Source of the DNA: Affinirhizobium lemnae
GTDB taxonomy: Bacteria > Pseudomonadota > Alphaproteobacteria > Rhizobiales > Rhizobiaceae
Length of the DNA: 64,000 bases
Reading direction: 5' to 3'
NCBI RefSeq assembly: GCF_022968395.1
Contig: NZ_JALJQZ010000009.1
Location: 1-64,000 of the forward strand
Under the pieces are notes generated by a model. The model was not told where the DNA came from and did not search any database. It saw only the letters and a program-made list of their open reading frames with translations. Shown here piece by piece: positions 25,196 to 34,551 of this stretch (the stretch's first letter is position 1; each line of letters opens with the position of its first letter). Both the position numbers and the translations under genes were made by a program.

Positions 25196-26161
25196 ATGAA
25201 CAGCAGCAAAATGTCCGGTCCTGTGCTTTCGCAAAGCGGTCAGCTCGTCGAGCAGCATTGGCGCGAGCTGAATGGCCGCCGCCGGACCTATACGGTACTT
25301 GGCAGCCTTGCCCTGTTGATCGCTCTTTCAGGTTCGCTCTGGTATGCCAACGATGCCAATTCCGGCAAATTCTTCGATCGGCTGCCGCATCTGTTCGATT
25401 TTCTGCAGGTCTTCGTTCCTCGCGACGGTATGGAAATCTTCCGCGCGATGTTCGACCTGCCCTCCCCTTACGATGATGGCAGTCTGAAATACGACTATCC
25501 AGATGGCCGTCACTATCTGACCGACAGCTTTTACATTCCGGAATACTTCTACCGCATGCTGGAGACGGTCAACATTGCCATCTTCTCCACGATAATCGGC
25601 GCATTGGGCGGCTTCTGCCTCTGCTTTCTGGCTGCACGCAACATGACGCCAAGCCGCTGGCTGCGTTGGCCGGTGCGCCGTTTCATGGAGGTTTTGCGAG
25701 CATTTCCGGAAGTCGTCATTGCCGGTTTCATTCTGGCGATCTTCTCCATCGGCCCCATTCCAGGCATTGTCGCCATCTCCGTCCACACGATCGGTGCGCT
25801 GGGCAAGCTGTTCTTCGAAGTCGTCGAAAACGCTGACATGAAGCCCGATGAAGGTCTGCGTGCCGTCGGCGGCAACTGGCTTGAGCGGCTGTGGTTCGGC
25901 ATGGTTCCGCAGGTGATGCCGAACTTTTCCAGCTACATTCTTCTTCGCCTCGAGATCAACGTGCGCGCCTCGACCATCATCGGCGCTGTCGGTGGCGGTG
26001 GTATCGGTGAGGCTCTGCGACTTTCGATCAGCCGGGGCGATGCGGCGAAAACCATCGCCATGATCATTCTTCTTCTCCTGACCGTGATTGCTGTGGACCA
26101 GTTTTCCGCCTGGCTGCGCAAGAAGCTGGTGGGCGAGCAATCTTTCCAGATGAGTGCGTGA
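25196..26161 (+). CDS. phnE: Phosphonate ABC importer permease PhnE1
   Basis: 321 residues. One N-terminal span (VLGSLALLIALSGSLWYA) is followed by a periplasmic stretch and then the ABC permease core: ETVNIAIFSTIIGALGGF, MEVLRAFPEVVIAGFILA, the coupling helix EGLRAVGGNWLERLWFGMVPQ and GAVGGGGIGEALR. Size is slightly above the common 260-280. It overlaps the second permease by four bases (GTGA). Confidence 0.93.
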   Translation: MNSSKMSGPVLSQSGQLVEQHWRELNGRRRTYTVLGSLALLIALSGSLWYANDANSGKFFDRLPHLFDFLQVFVPRDGMEIFRAMFDLPSPYDDGSLKYDYPDGRHYLTDSFYIPEYFYRMLETVNIAIFSTIIGALGGFCLCFLAARNMTPSRWLRWPVRRFMEVLRAFPEVVIAGFILAIFSIGPIPGIVAISVHTIGALGKLFFEVVENADMKPDEGLRAVGGNWLERLWFGMVPQVMPNFSSYILLRLEINVRASTIIGAVGGGGIGEALRLSISRGDAAKTIAMIILLLLTVIAVDQFSAWLRKKLVGEQSFQMSA

Positions 26162-27696
26162 CCGCCATGACCCTGCTTTCGACACCCGAATACGAACGTC
26201 TGGCGGCCCGCCACGAGCACCTTCTGACGCAGAGCACCTGGAAGACCTGTCGCGCTCCGCTGCTCGCCACGGGCCTGATTGTCTACTTCATGTTCTGCTG
26301 GTGGTTTTTCTCCATCGGCAAGGTTCTGGGAAGCGCCAACTACAGCATTGCCGGCAATTATCTCGCGGACTGGGTTTCCTACGAAATCCGCCCGGAACTC
26401 AACATAGATCGTGATGGTGCCATCACCATCACCTATTCGCGGTTCGATCCCATCGGGCCGAACCCGAACCCGGACTGGATCAAGTCCGAAACCGCAACCG
26501 TGACCCGACAGCCCGTTGCGAGTGCGCAGCCGGAGGCTCCTTCCGCATCAGCCCCCGCGCCTGCACCTGCACCGGCGGTACCTGCCTTCAACTTCATGGC
26601 AAACGCGCCAAAGGCAGAAGCAGCAACCAGCATCACGACCATTGCGAAAGCTCCGGTCACGGAAACAGCCATCGTAAAGTCCAGCATCGACCTTGGTCGC
26701 AGTGCCAAGATCGTGGTGGATCATCAGTCTGTCATTCTTACGCGCGGCAGCGAAACCGTGGAACTGAAGCTGGATAATGCCGCCGGTACAGTAACAGCGC
26801 AGGCGCCACTTCCGACGTGGGTAGAGCAGCGGATGGCCGGTGGTCGCGCCTATGCCTATTTTGGCTTCGCCGGCTGGGCGGAAGTATCTGCGGACCGTGT
26901 GCGTATTCACAACCGCTTCTTTGGCTGGGCGAACTTTTTCTTCGACATCAACTCCGCCTTCTTCGGCAAGTCTCCCGGTGAGATCCTTACCCTTGTGACA
27001 AGCGGCCCGCGCATCGATTCGAGCCAAAGCAACCTTTCGCTCGCCTGGAACGACATTCTCTATAACCCGTCCTGGCAGCATCTGGACGTGTGGAGCAAGC
27101 TGCTTCAAACCCTGGTCATGGCTTTTGTCGGCACGGTGCTGGCCACGCTGCTTTCCTTCCCGCTTGCCTTTATCGCGGCCCGAAACATTACCCGCAACCG
27201 AGTGCTGAACCAGTTCACCAAGCGGCTGTTCGACTTCCTGAGGTCGGTGGACATGCTGATCTGGGCGCTGTTCTTCACCCGTGCCTTCGGTCCCGGACCT
27301 CTGGCCGGTATCTCGGCCATTTTCTTCACCGATACGGGCACGCTCGGGAAACTCTATGCCGAGGCGCTGGAGAACCTGGATGACAAGCAGCGCGAGGGCG
27401 TAAAGTCGGTTGGTGCCTCACCGCTCGTCATCCAGCGTTATGGTGTCGTGCCACAGGTTCTGCCGATCTTCGCATCGCAGGCGCTCTACTTCTGGGAATC
27501 GAATACACGCTCGGCCACCATCATCGGTGCTGTCGGCGCGGGCGGGATTGGTCTGAAACTCTGGGAAGCCATGCGCACGAACTCCAACTGGGAGAACGTT
27601 TGCTACATGGTGCTTCTCATTCTCCTCGTCGTTTTCATCTTCGATGCCATCTCGAACGCGCTGCGATCCCGGCTCATTGGCACGGTACGCCACTAA
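26158..27696 (+). CDS. phnE: Phosphonate ABC importer permease PhnE2 with long periplasmic insertion
   Basis: 512 residues from GTG 26158 (ATG at 26167 also possible). After one span (LLATGLIVYFMFCWWFFSIG) comes roughly 230 residues predicted outside the membrane, with a Pro/Ala-rich linker (ASAPAPAPAPAVPAF) and a beta-rich part, before the regular permease core (KLLQTLVMAFVGTVLATLLS, FLRSVDMLIWALFFTRAFG, EGVKSVGASPLVIQRYGVVPQ, GAVGAGGIGLKLWEAM). Ordinary PhnE proteins are near 270 residues. The insertion may contact PhnD. The core motifs are intact, so it should work as a permease paired with PhnE1. Confidence 0.9.
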   Translation: MTAMTLLSTPEYERLAARHEHLLTQSTWKTCRAPLLATGLIVYFMFCWWFFSIGKVLGSANYSIAGNYLADWVSYEIRPELNIDRDGAITITYSRFDPIGPNPNPDWIKSETATVTRQPVASAQPEAPSASAPAPAPAPAVPAFNFMANAPKAEAATSITTIAKAPVTETAIVKSSIDLGRSAKIVVDHQSVILTRGSETVELKLDNAAGTVTAQAPLPTWVEQRMAGGRAYAYFGFAGWAEVSADRVRIHNRFFGWANFFFDINSAFFGKSPGEILTLVTSGPRIDSSQSNLSLAWNDILYNPSWQHLDVWSKLLQTLVMAFVGTVLATLLSFPLAFIAARNITRNRVLNQFTKRLFDFLRSVDMLIWALFFTRAFGPGPLAGISAIFFTDTGTLGKLYAEALENLDDKQREGVKSVGASPLVIQRYGVVPQVLPIFASQALYFWESNTRSATIIGAVGAGGIGLKLWEAMRTNSNWENVCYMVLLILLVVFIFDAISNALRSRLIGTVRH

Positions 27697-27747
27697 GCGA
27701 GCCACACACAATCCCGCTGCGCAAGCAGCCCATGCAAGGTCAAACTC

Positions 27748-28884
27748 ATGTCTGAAACCGTTTTCACCAACGCCCGTATCGTTCTCGAAGATCGCGTCCT
27801 GAACGGCTCTCTTCGCGTCCGGGATGGGAAAATCCTTGAAATCGACGACCATCTAAGCCAGCTAGGAGAAGATCTGGACGGCGATTTTCTGATCCCCGGC
27901 CTCGTGGAGCTGCACACGGACCATCTGGAAACGCATTATTCGCCCCGTCCCGGCGTTCGCTGGCATACGACGTCAGCCATTCAGGCGCATGATGCACAAG
28001 TGGTGACATCGGGGATCACGACGGTGTTCGACTGCCTGCGCATGGGCTCCGATGAAGACGGAGGCTTCGAGCATGGCGAAATGCGCGAGCTCGCAACAGC
28101 CATTCAGCAGGCCCAGAAAGATGAGCGCCTGCGCGCCGACCATCTGTTCCATCTACGTTGCGAGGTATCCTCCAACAATGTTCTGGAGCACTTCGCAGAT
28201 TTTGCAGAAGACGATTTCGTGCGCCTCGTCTCGCTGATGGATCACGCGCCCGGACAGCGCCAGTTCCAGTCGATGGATCAATACATCCTCTACTACAAAT
28301 CCAAGCGCGGCCTGACGGATGCGGAGTTTGCGGAGTTCGTGGCGCGACGGGTTGCTCTGTCAGAGCGTTACGCAGCGCCCCATCGCCTGGCACTCGTCGA
28401 ACAGTGCCGTGAACGCGGCATAACCATTGCGAGCCACGACGATGCGACGCTGGACCATGTGGATGAGGCAATCGAACACGGCGTGCGCCTTGCGGAGTTT
28501 CCGACCAGCCTTGAGGCAGCCGAAGCATCGCACAGGGCTGGCATGAGCGTGTTGATGGGGGCGCCGAATATCGTGCGCGGCAAATCCCATTCCGGCAATA
28601 TTGCAGCCAAGGAACTGGCGCATCTTGGCGTGCTGGACGTTCTGTCTTCCGATTACGTACCGCTCAGCCTGCTTCACGCCCCGTTCATTCTGGCCGATGA
28701 AGTTGAAACGATTTCCCTGCCGCAAGCGCTTGCCATGGTAACATCTACGCCAGCACGCACGGTTGGGCTTGATGATCGCGGTCGGATTGCCGAAGGGTTG
28801 CGTGCAGACCTCGTTCGGGTTCGCAGACACGAAGGCGTACCGGTGGTGCGGTCTGTATGGCGTGAAGGAAAGCGAGTAGCCTGA
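27748..28884 (+). CDS. phnM: Alpha-D-ribose 1-methylphosphonate 5-triphosphate diphosphatase PhnM
   Basis: 378 residues of the amidohydrolase superfamily. It removes pyrophosphate from ribose-1-phosphonate 5-triphosphate, the step before PhnJ. Metal ligands appear in PGLVELHTDHLETH, later histidines in MDHAPGQRQF and ITIASHDDAT, and a closing SSDYVPLSLL region as in PhnM. It starts a block with phnN, coupled by TGATG. Confidence 0.95.
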   Translation: MSETVFTNARIVLEDRVLNGSLRVRDGKILEIDDHLSQLGEDLDGDFLIPGLVELHTDHLETHYSPRPGVRWHTTSAIQAHDAQVVTSGITTVFDCLRMGSDEDGGFEHGEMRELATAIQQAQKDERLRADHLFHLRCEVSSNNVLEHFADFAEDDFVRLVSLMDHAPGQRQFQSMDQYILYYKSKRGLTDAEFAEFVARRVALSERYAAPHRLALVEQCRERGITIASHDDATLDHVDEAIEHGVRLAEFPTSLEAAEASHRAGMSVLMGAPNIVRGKSHSGNIAAKELAHLGVLDVLSSDYVPLSLLHAPFILADEVETISLPQALAMVTSTPARTVGLDDRGRIAEGLRADLVRVRRHEGVPVVRSVWREGKRVA

Positions 28885-29477
28885 TGGTTTCGAGTGGCGC
28901 GAACACGGACGGCACTTTGCTGGCAGTCGTTGGGCCGAGTGGCGTTGGCAAGGATAGCCTGATCAATGCTCTTCGAGACCGCTTGCATGCGGACGCAAGC
29001 GTTCATTTCGTGCGACGCGTGATCACAAGACCGGCGGATGCGGGCGGTGAAGACCATGAGGCCGTAACCGTTTCCGAGTTCGAAAGGCTTTCAGCCGCAG
29101 ACGCATTTGCCGTCCATTGGCAAGCACATGGCCTCTCCTACGGAATTCTGCGCTCCGCCGCGGAAGCCTACAATGCGGGTCAGACGGTTATCGTCAACGG
29201 TTCTCGCGCCGCCCTGCCTTTATTTGGCGGATGCTTTGCCAATACAATCGTGGTCAACATCACAGCCGACCCGGATGTGATCGCCCAACGGCTCGCATCT
29301 CGCGGACGAGAGGATGCCGAGCAGATTGCCCAGCGCCTGAAACGAGGCGCAGATCTCTGCATCCCCTGTCATCTGCCGGTTCACGATATCGACAACAGCC
29401 GCGATCTGGAGGCGGCTGTCGACGCGTTTCTCAAACTGATTCAGCGGTTGAACCTGAGATCAGTCAAAACCGCGTAA
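28884..29477 (+). CDS. phnN: Ribose 1,5-bisphosphokinase PhnN
   Basis: 197 residues with a P-loop ([13 protein letters not shown]) and guanylate-kinase-like features ([29 protein letters not shown]). It makes PRPP from ribose 1,5-bisphosphate, salvaging the ribose released by the C-P lyase route. The end overlaps the convergent alcohol dehydrogenase gene by 14 bases. PhnP, the cyclic phosphodiesterase of the pathway, is not seen in this window. Confidence 0.93.
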   Translation: MVSSGANTDGTLLAVVGPSGVGKDSLINALRDRLHADASVHFVRRVITRPADAGGEDHEAVTVSEFERLSAADAFAVHWQAHGLSYGILRSAAEAYNAGQTVIVNGSRAALPLFGGCFANTIVVNITADPDVIAQRLASRGREDAEQIAQRLKRGADLCIPCHLPVHDIDNSRDLEAAVDAFLKLIQRLNLRSVKTA

Positions 29478-30504
29478 TGACACTGATACCGGTGCCCTTG
29501 GCCTGATCGAGCGTGATCAGTTCCGGAATGGCCTCTTCGAGGCTGATCCGTCTCGAAATCATCTGCTGCGGCTTGACCTTGCCTGACAGGATCATGGCCA
29601 TCATCGCATCGTAGCGCCATGCCTGCATGCCATGGCTGCCGTAGATCTCCAACTCGTGGCCAATCACCTGAGCCATGGGGATCTTCGGCGTGGCATAATC
29701 ATCCACCATGAGACCAACCTGCACATGGCGGCCACGGCGTCGGAGGTTCTTGATGGAATTAAAGCAGGTGGTTGGATGGCCCAAGGCGTCGATGGACACA
29801 TGTGCGCCGCCCTTGGTGATCTCACGCACAGCCTCGACAACATCCGTTACATTTGTAGCATTGATGCAGGCAACAGCGCCGCACTGGCGCGCTGCTTCCA
29901 GCTTTTCTTCAGAGAGATCGATGGCGATCGGGTTGGCACCCAGAGCCGCTGCTATCATGATGGCAGACAATCCAACGCCGCCGCAGCCGTGGACGGCGAC
30001 CCAATCCCCGGGTCCGGTGCGGGCCTGATCCACAACGGCACGAAACGACGTGGCAAAGCGGCAACCAAGGCTCGCCGCCGTTGCATCATCGACTTCTTCA
30101 GGCAGGTGTACGAGATTGGTATCGGCGTAGTCGATGCCGACGAGCTCAGCGAAGGAACCCCAATGCGTAAAACCGGGCTGGAACTGGCTTGGGCAAACCT
30201 GCTGGTTGCCGGAATGGCATTCCGCACAATGGCCGCAACCTGAGACGAATGGCACTGTCACGCGGTCACCCACCTTGAAGCGCATGACGCCCTTGCCGGT
30301 CGCCACGACCTTACCCGCCAGTTCGTGGCCCGGAACATGCGGCAGGTTGATATCGGAGTCATGCCCCTTCCAGCCGTGCCAGTCGCTACGGCACAGACCG
30401 GTTGCCGCGACCTGCAAGACCACGCCCCCAAATGTCGGCTCCGGATCCGGCACATTACGGATTTCCGGTGTTTGCCCGAACTTTTCGAAATACATGGCCT
30501 TCAT
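29464..30504 (-). CDS. Zinc-dependent alcohol dehydrogenase
   Basis: 346 residues of the medium-chain dehydrogenase/reductase family. The catalytic zinc site is seen in [11 protein letters not shown] and [11 protein letters not shown], the structural zinc site in [15 protein letters not shown], and the nucleotide-binding motif in [19 protein letters not shown], with Asp of AIDLSEEK favouring NAD. It oxidises an alcohol or polyol; substrate unknown. It is transcribed towards phnN and is not part of that operon; the glpD gene lies upstream on the same strand, 95 bases away. Confidence 0.88.
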   Translation of the reverse strand: MKAMYFEKFGQTPEIRNVPDPEPTFGGVVLQVAATGLCRSDWHGWKGHDSDINLPHVPGHELAGKVVATGKGVMRFKVGDRVTVPFVSGCGHCAECHSGNQQVCPSQFQPGFTHWGSFAELVGIDYADTNLVHLPEEVDDATAASLGCRFATSFRAVVDQARTGPGDWVAVHGCGGVGLSAIMIAAALGANPIAIDLSEEKLEAARQCGAVACINATNVTDVVEAVREITKGGAHVSIDALGHPTTCFNSIKNLRRRGRHVQVGLMVDDYATPKIPMAQVIGHELEIYGSHGMQAWRYDAMMAMILSGKVKPQQMISRRISLEEAIPELITLDQAKGTGISVITRF

Positions 30505-30599
30505 GATCGTCTCCCGTTTGGAGAATCGGTTTAGCGACCAACCTTGGACGACTCAAGCACGCTGGTTAATCATGGCGGGGCAATACAAGCGTAGCGTTC

Positions 30600-32111
30600 T
30601 TAGTGAAGCCTGCCGCATTTTTTGATCATGTAGGCCTCAAGGTCGGCAACCTGTTCCGGCGTCAGGAAAAGGCCCTGCTTTGTGCGCCGCCACAGAACGT
30701 CTTCTGCAGTCCGCGCCCATTCCTTTTCAATGAGCCAACGCACTTCGCATTCGTAGAGCGAACCGCCGAAATGGCGACCGAGGTCAGCCGGTACACCGGC
30801 AAGGCCAACAATATTGCCTGCATCGGTGCCGTAGCATCGAACCAGACGTTCCGCATGGATCTTCTCCAGGAACGGAAAGCGGGAGCGAAGCTGCCGAACC
30901 TGCGCTTCGTATCCATCGACCGGAAAATCAGCGCCGGGAAGCCTGCTGCCCGCGGTCCAAGCCGGGCCCTTCAGTCCGATCTTCTCGCCGATTTTTTCGA
31001 GAGCATGTTCTGCCAGACGTCGATAGGTCGTCAGCTTGCCGCCGAAGACGTTAAGCAGCGGAGCATCTGTACCTTCGCCCTCGATTTTCAGCACGTAGTC
31101 GCGTGTTGCCTCCTGCGCCTTCGATGCGCCATCATCGAACAGCGGGCGAACAGCAGAATAGCTCCAGACGATATCCGATGGGCGGACCGGCTCGGCGAAA
31201 TACTCGCTGGCCGCATTGCAGAGATACGTAATTTCTTCCGCACTGATACGAACATCCTTCGGATCTTCCTTGTAGTCGCGATCTGTCGTGCCGATCAGCG
31301 TGAACTCGCCCTCGTAAGGGATCGCGAAAAAGATGCGGTTATCCGGATTCTGGAAGAAGTAGGCGCGAGAATGGTTGAATTTCTTGCGGACGATGATGTG
31401 GGAGCCCTGCACAAGGCGAACATTGTGCGCATTGTTCTTGCCCATTACACCGTTCAGAACCTGATCGACCCATGGCCCCGCAGCGTTGACCAACATGCGA
31501 GCCTGGATGGATGAGGTCTCGCCGGTTTCGGCATGTCGCAGCGTAACATTCCAGATGCCGCCGTCGCGGCGCGCCGAAACGACCTTCGCGCGGTTGAAGA
31601 TGCGGGCGCCACGATTGGCGGCGTCGCGGGCATTCAGCACCACCATGCGGGCATCATCGACCCAGCCATCGGAATATTCGAAAGCGCGTCCAAAAATCGG
31701 CTTCAGCGCCTTGCCGGCCTCGTCCTTCTTCAGGTCCAGCGTCTTCGTTGCAGGCAAAAGCTTTCGACCACCAAGGTGATCATACAGGAAAAGACCGAGC
31801 CGGATGAGCCAGGCCGGACGCACGCCGCCCTTCTGATAGGGCAGCACGAAACGCAAGGGCCAGATAACGTGCGGCGCCATGGCCCACAAGACTTCACGCT
31901 CCATCAGCGCTTCCCGCACCAGACGAAATTCATAATGTTCGAGGTAACGAAGACCGCCGTGAATGAGCTTGGTTGCGCCAGAGGAAGTTCCGGACGCGAA
32001 GTCATTCATCTCGGCAAGTCCAACGGAATAGCCGCGTCCGGCCGCGTCGCGTGCAATGCCGCAGCCGTTGATGCCGCCACCGATGACGAAAAGATCCAGA
32101 ACTTCGCTCAC
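30600..32111 (-). CDS. glpD: Aerobic glycerol-3-phosphate dehydrogenase GlpD
   Basis: 503 residues. The FAD motif FVIGGGINGCGIARDAAGRG is followed by the GlpD signature FASGTSSGATKLIHGGLRYLE. Further on come LVQGSHIIV, FAIPYEGEFTLIGTTD and the C-terminal DAO_C region. It oxidises sn-glycerol 3-phosphate to dihydroxyacetone phosphate at the membrane and passes electrons to quinone. The start is GTG at 32111 with GGAG upstream. The regulator gene next to it on the same strand probably controls it. Confidence 0.95.
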   Translation of the reverse strand: MSEVLDLFVIGGGINGCGIARDAAGRGYSVGLAEMNDFASGTSSGATKLIHGGLRYLEHYEFRLVREALMEREVLWAMAPHVIWPLRFVLPYQKGGVRPAWLIRLGLFLYDHLGGRKLLPATKTLDLKKDEAGKALKPIFGRAFEYSDGWVDDARMVVLNARDAANRGARIFNRAKVVSARRDGGIWNVTLRHAETGETSSIQARMLVNAAGPWVDQVLNGVMGKNNAHNVRLVQGSHIIVRKKFNHSRAYFFQNPDNRIFFAIPYEGEFTLIGTTDRDYKEDPKDVRISAEEITYLCNAASEYFAEPVRPSDIVWSYSAVRPLFDDGASKAQEATRDYVLKIEGEGTDAPLLNVFGGKLTTYRRLAEHALEKIGEKIGLKGPAWTAGSRLPGADFPVDGYEAQVRQLRSRFPFLEKIHAERLVRCYGTDAGNIVGLAGVPADLGRHFGGSLYECEVRWLIEKEWARTAEDVLWRRTKQGLFLTPEQVADLEAYMIKKCGRLH

Positions 32112-32218
32112 AACCCGTCTCCAACATTTGTTGTTCGCACATGCGAAAACATCGATATTAAAATCGCATCAAAAACGAATGTCAAACGAAGATTAAGCGA
32201 ACTAGTTCCGAAAGTGCC

Positions 32219-32983
32219 TTATTCTGAGGTTTCGATGAGCCGAACGTCGTTCTCCAGGCAGATTGTACGGATTCTCTCCAACGGGCATTGATCCGTTATG
32301 AACGTATGAACCTGCGATAGATGCCCTATGCGCACCGGCGCTGTCCGCTCGAACTTCGTTGCATCCGATACCAGGATCACATGGCGTGCATTGGCAATTA
32401 TGGCCTGAGCAACTTTCACTTCGCGAAAATCGAAGTCGAGAAGTGCGCCATCTTCATCGATTGCAGACACGCCGATGACAGCGAAATCCACCTTGAATTG
32501 GCGAATGAAGTCGACCGCAGCCTCGCCCACAATGCCGCCGTCAGAGCCGCGAACGACGCCGCCTGCAATGACCACCTCGATCTGCGGAAAAATCCGCAAG
32601 CGATTGGCGACATTGATGTTATTCGTAATGACCATGAGGCCGTTGCGTTCGGTGAGCGCCTCGCCCACAGCCTCGGTGGTAGTGCCGATATTGATGAACA
32701 GGGACGAATTGTCCGGAATGAGCCCGGCGGCAGCGCGTCCGATATCCTGCTTTGCTCCTGATGCGATTGCCCTGCGGGCTTCGTATTCGACATTTTCGTT
32801 GCCGCTCGGAAAAATGGCGCCGCCGTGGACCCGTGTGAGCGCGCGAGCATCGCAAAGATCGTTCAGATCCTTGCGAATGGTCTGTGGCGTGACCGAGAAA
32901 CGCGCTGCGAGATCCTCAACGGACACGCGCCCTGCCGTCTTGGCCAATGCCACGATCTCTTCCTGCCGGGGGGTGAGCAGCAT
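32219..32983 (-). CDS. glpR: DeoR-family regulator, GlpR-like
   Basis: 254 residues. N-terminal DeoR helix-turn-helix (RQEEIVALAKTAGRVSVEDL, FSVTPQTIRKDLNDL) followed by a sugar-phosphate sensor domain with VFINIGTTTEAV-like LFINIGTTTEAVGEAL and a late SDATKFERTAPV. GlpR proteins repress glycerol-phosphate genes and respond to glycerol 3-phosphate. Its place 107 bases upstream of glpD on the same strand supports that role. A related sugar-phosphate effector cannot be excluded. Confidence 0.88.
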   Translation of the reverse strand: MLLTPRQEEIVALAKTAGRVSVEDLAARFSVTPQTIRKDLNDLCDARALTRVHGGAIFPSGNENVEYEARRAIASGAKQDIGRAAAGLIPDNSSLFINIGTTTEAVGEALTERNGLMVITNNINVANRLRIFPQIEVVIAGGVVRGSDGGIVGEAAVDFIRQFKVDFAVIGVSAIDEDGALLDFDFREVKVAQAIIANARHVILVSDATKFERTAPVRIGHLSQVHTFITDQCPLERIRTICLENDVRLIETSE

Positions 32984-33041
32984 TTTCGCTTCGCTTTCCT
33001 TTGTTTCATCTAGATGGAAAGCGAAGATTTATGACAAGTCA

Positions 33042-33076
33042 AGCGAAAGAGGCGGAGCCGTTGCCAGCTCCGCCTC
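33042..33076 (-). terminator. Rho-independent terminator after pntB
   Basis: Read leftward, arms of 10 perfect pairs (GAGGCGGAGC at 33049-33058 with GCTCCGCCTC at 33067-33076, 8-base loop) are followed by TTTCGCTT. It sits 25 bases after the pntB stop and should end the pntAB transcript. Confidence 0.75.
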
Positions 33077-33101
33077 CCAATTTGCGCCTGGTCGATGGAT
33101 C

Positions 33102-34535
33102 TTATTTGATCATCGGCAGCAGTTCATTCACCGACTTCTTCGCATCACCGTAGAACATGCGGGTATTCTCCTTGAAGAACAGCGGGTTCTCGATGCCGGA
33201 ATAGCCCGTGCCCTGACCGCGCTTGGACACGAAGACCTGCTTGGCTTTCCACACCTCCAGAACCGGCATTCCGGCGATGGGCGAATTCGGATCTTCCTGG
33301 GCCGCAGGATTGACGATGTCGTTCGAACCAATGACGATGACAACATCCGTATTCGGGAAGTCATCGTTGATCTCGTCCATTTCAAGAACAATGTCGTATG
33401 GTACCTTCGCCTCAGCCAGCAGCACGTTCATATGCCCCGGCAGACGGCCCGCAACAGGATGGATTGCGAAGCGCACTTCCTTGCCTGCCGCACGCAGCTT
33501 GCGGGTTAGTTCAGACACGGCACCCTGTGCTTGGGCAACCGCCATGCCATAACCCGGAACGATGATGACGCTATCGGCATCGTTCAGCGCGTTGGCCACG
33601 CCTTCCGCATCAATGGCAATCTGCTCGCCGCTGATTTCCATGGCAGGGCCAGTCGTTCCGCCGAAACCACCAAGGATGACCGATACGAACGAACGGTTCA
33701 TGGCCTTGCACATGATGTAGGAGAGGATGGCACCGGACGAACCGACGAGCGCGCCGACAACGATCAGCAGATCGTTGGAAAGCGAGAAGCCGATGGCAGC
33801 TGCCGCCCAGCCGGAATAGCTGTTGAGCATGGACACGACAACGGGCATATCAGCGCCGCCAATTCCCATGATGAGGTGATAGCCGATGAAAAAGGCCAGC
33901 AGCGTCATCAGAAGCAATGTCCAGATGCCCGCCCCGCTGACATAGAGAAACAGCAGGATGACAGACAGGATTGCAGCGCTTGCATTGAGCAGGTGACCGC
34001 CGGGAAGCTTGGTCGCCTTGCCGTCCACTTTGCCCGCCAGCTTGCCGAAGGCAATGACCGAGCCAGTGAACGTGACCGCACCGATAAACACGCCGAGGAA
34101 GACTTCGACCTTCAGGATGACCTGCTCGACATGCGTTTTATGGGCCAGAATTGCGGCAAAGCCTTCCAGCGAATGGCGCGCCGTCTCGTCCATGGCCAGA
34201 ACACGGCCTAATTCGATATGCGCATTGAAGCCGATGAACACTGCCGCAAGACCGACCAGCGAGTGCATGGCCGCGACAAGCTGTGGCATTTCCGTCATCT
34301 GTACGCGTTGCGCCACGACCCAACCGATGGCGCCGCCCGCGGCAATCATGACCAGCGACAGGAACCAGTTGCCAGCGCCTGGGCCATAAAGCGTGGCCAG
34401 AACGGCAAGCCCCATGCCGACAATGCCATACCAAACCGCGCGCTTGGCGCTTTCCTGGCCGGACAACCCGCCCAGGGACTGAATGAAGAGAACCGCCGCA
34501 ACGACATAGGCGGCTGTTGTAAATCCGTATTCCAT
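33102..34535 (-). CDS. pntB: NAD(P) transhydrogenase subunit beta PntB
   Basis: 477 residues. Around nine membrane spans occupy the first 270 residues (domain II), then the NADP-binding domain III with [61 protein letters not shown] and a closing GQGYAGIEN-like [12 protein letters not shown]. PntB uses the proton gradient to drive hydride transfer from NADH to NADP. The start at 34535 follows GGGGGAGC. pntA lies 16 bases upstream. Confidence 0.96.
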   Translation of the reverse strand: MEYGFTTAAYVVAAVLFIQSLGGLSGQESAKRAVWYGIVGMGLAVLATLYGPGAGNWFLSLVMIAAGGAIGWVVAQRVQMTEMPQLVAAMHSLVGLAAVFIGFNAHIELGRVLAMDETARHSLEGFAAILAHKTHVEQVILKVEVFLGVFIGAVTFTGSVIAFGKLAGKVDGKATKLPGGHLLNASAAILSVILLFLYVSGAGIWTLLLMTLLAFFIGYHLIMGIGGADMPVVVSMLNSYSGWAAAAIGFSLSNDLLIVVGALVGSSGAILSYIMCKAMNRSFVSVILGGFGGTTGPAMEISGEQIAIDAEGVANALNDADSVIIVPGYGMAVAQAQGAVSELTRKLRAAGKEVRFAIHPVAGRLPGHMNVLLAEAKVPYDIVLEMDEINDDFPNTDVVIVIGSNDIVNPAAQEDPNSPIAGMPVLEVWKAKQVFVSKRGQGTGYSGIENPLFFKENTRMFYGDAKKSVNELLPMIK

Positions 34536-34551
34536 GTGGCTCCCCCTGCCC

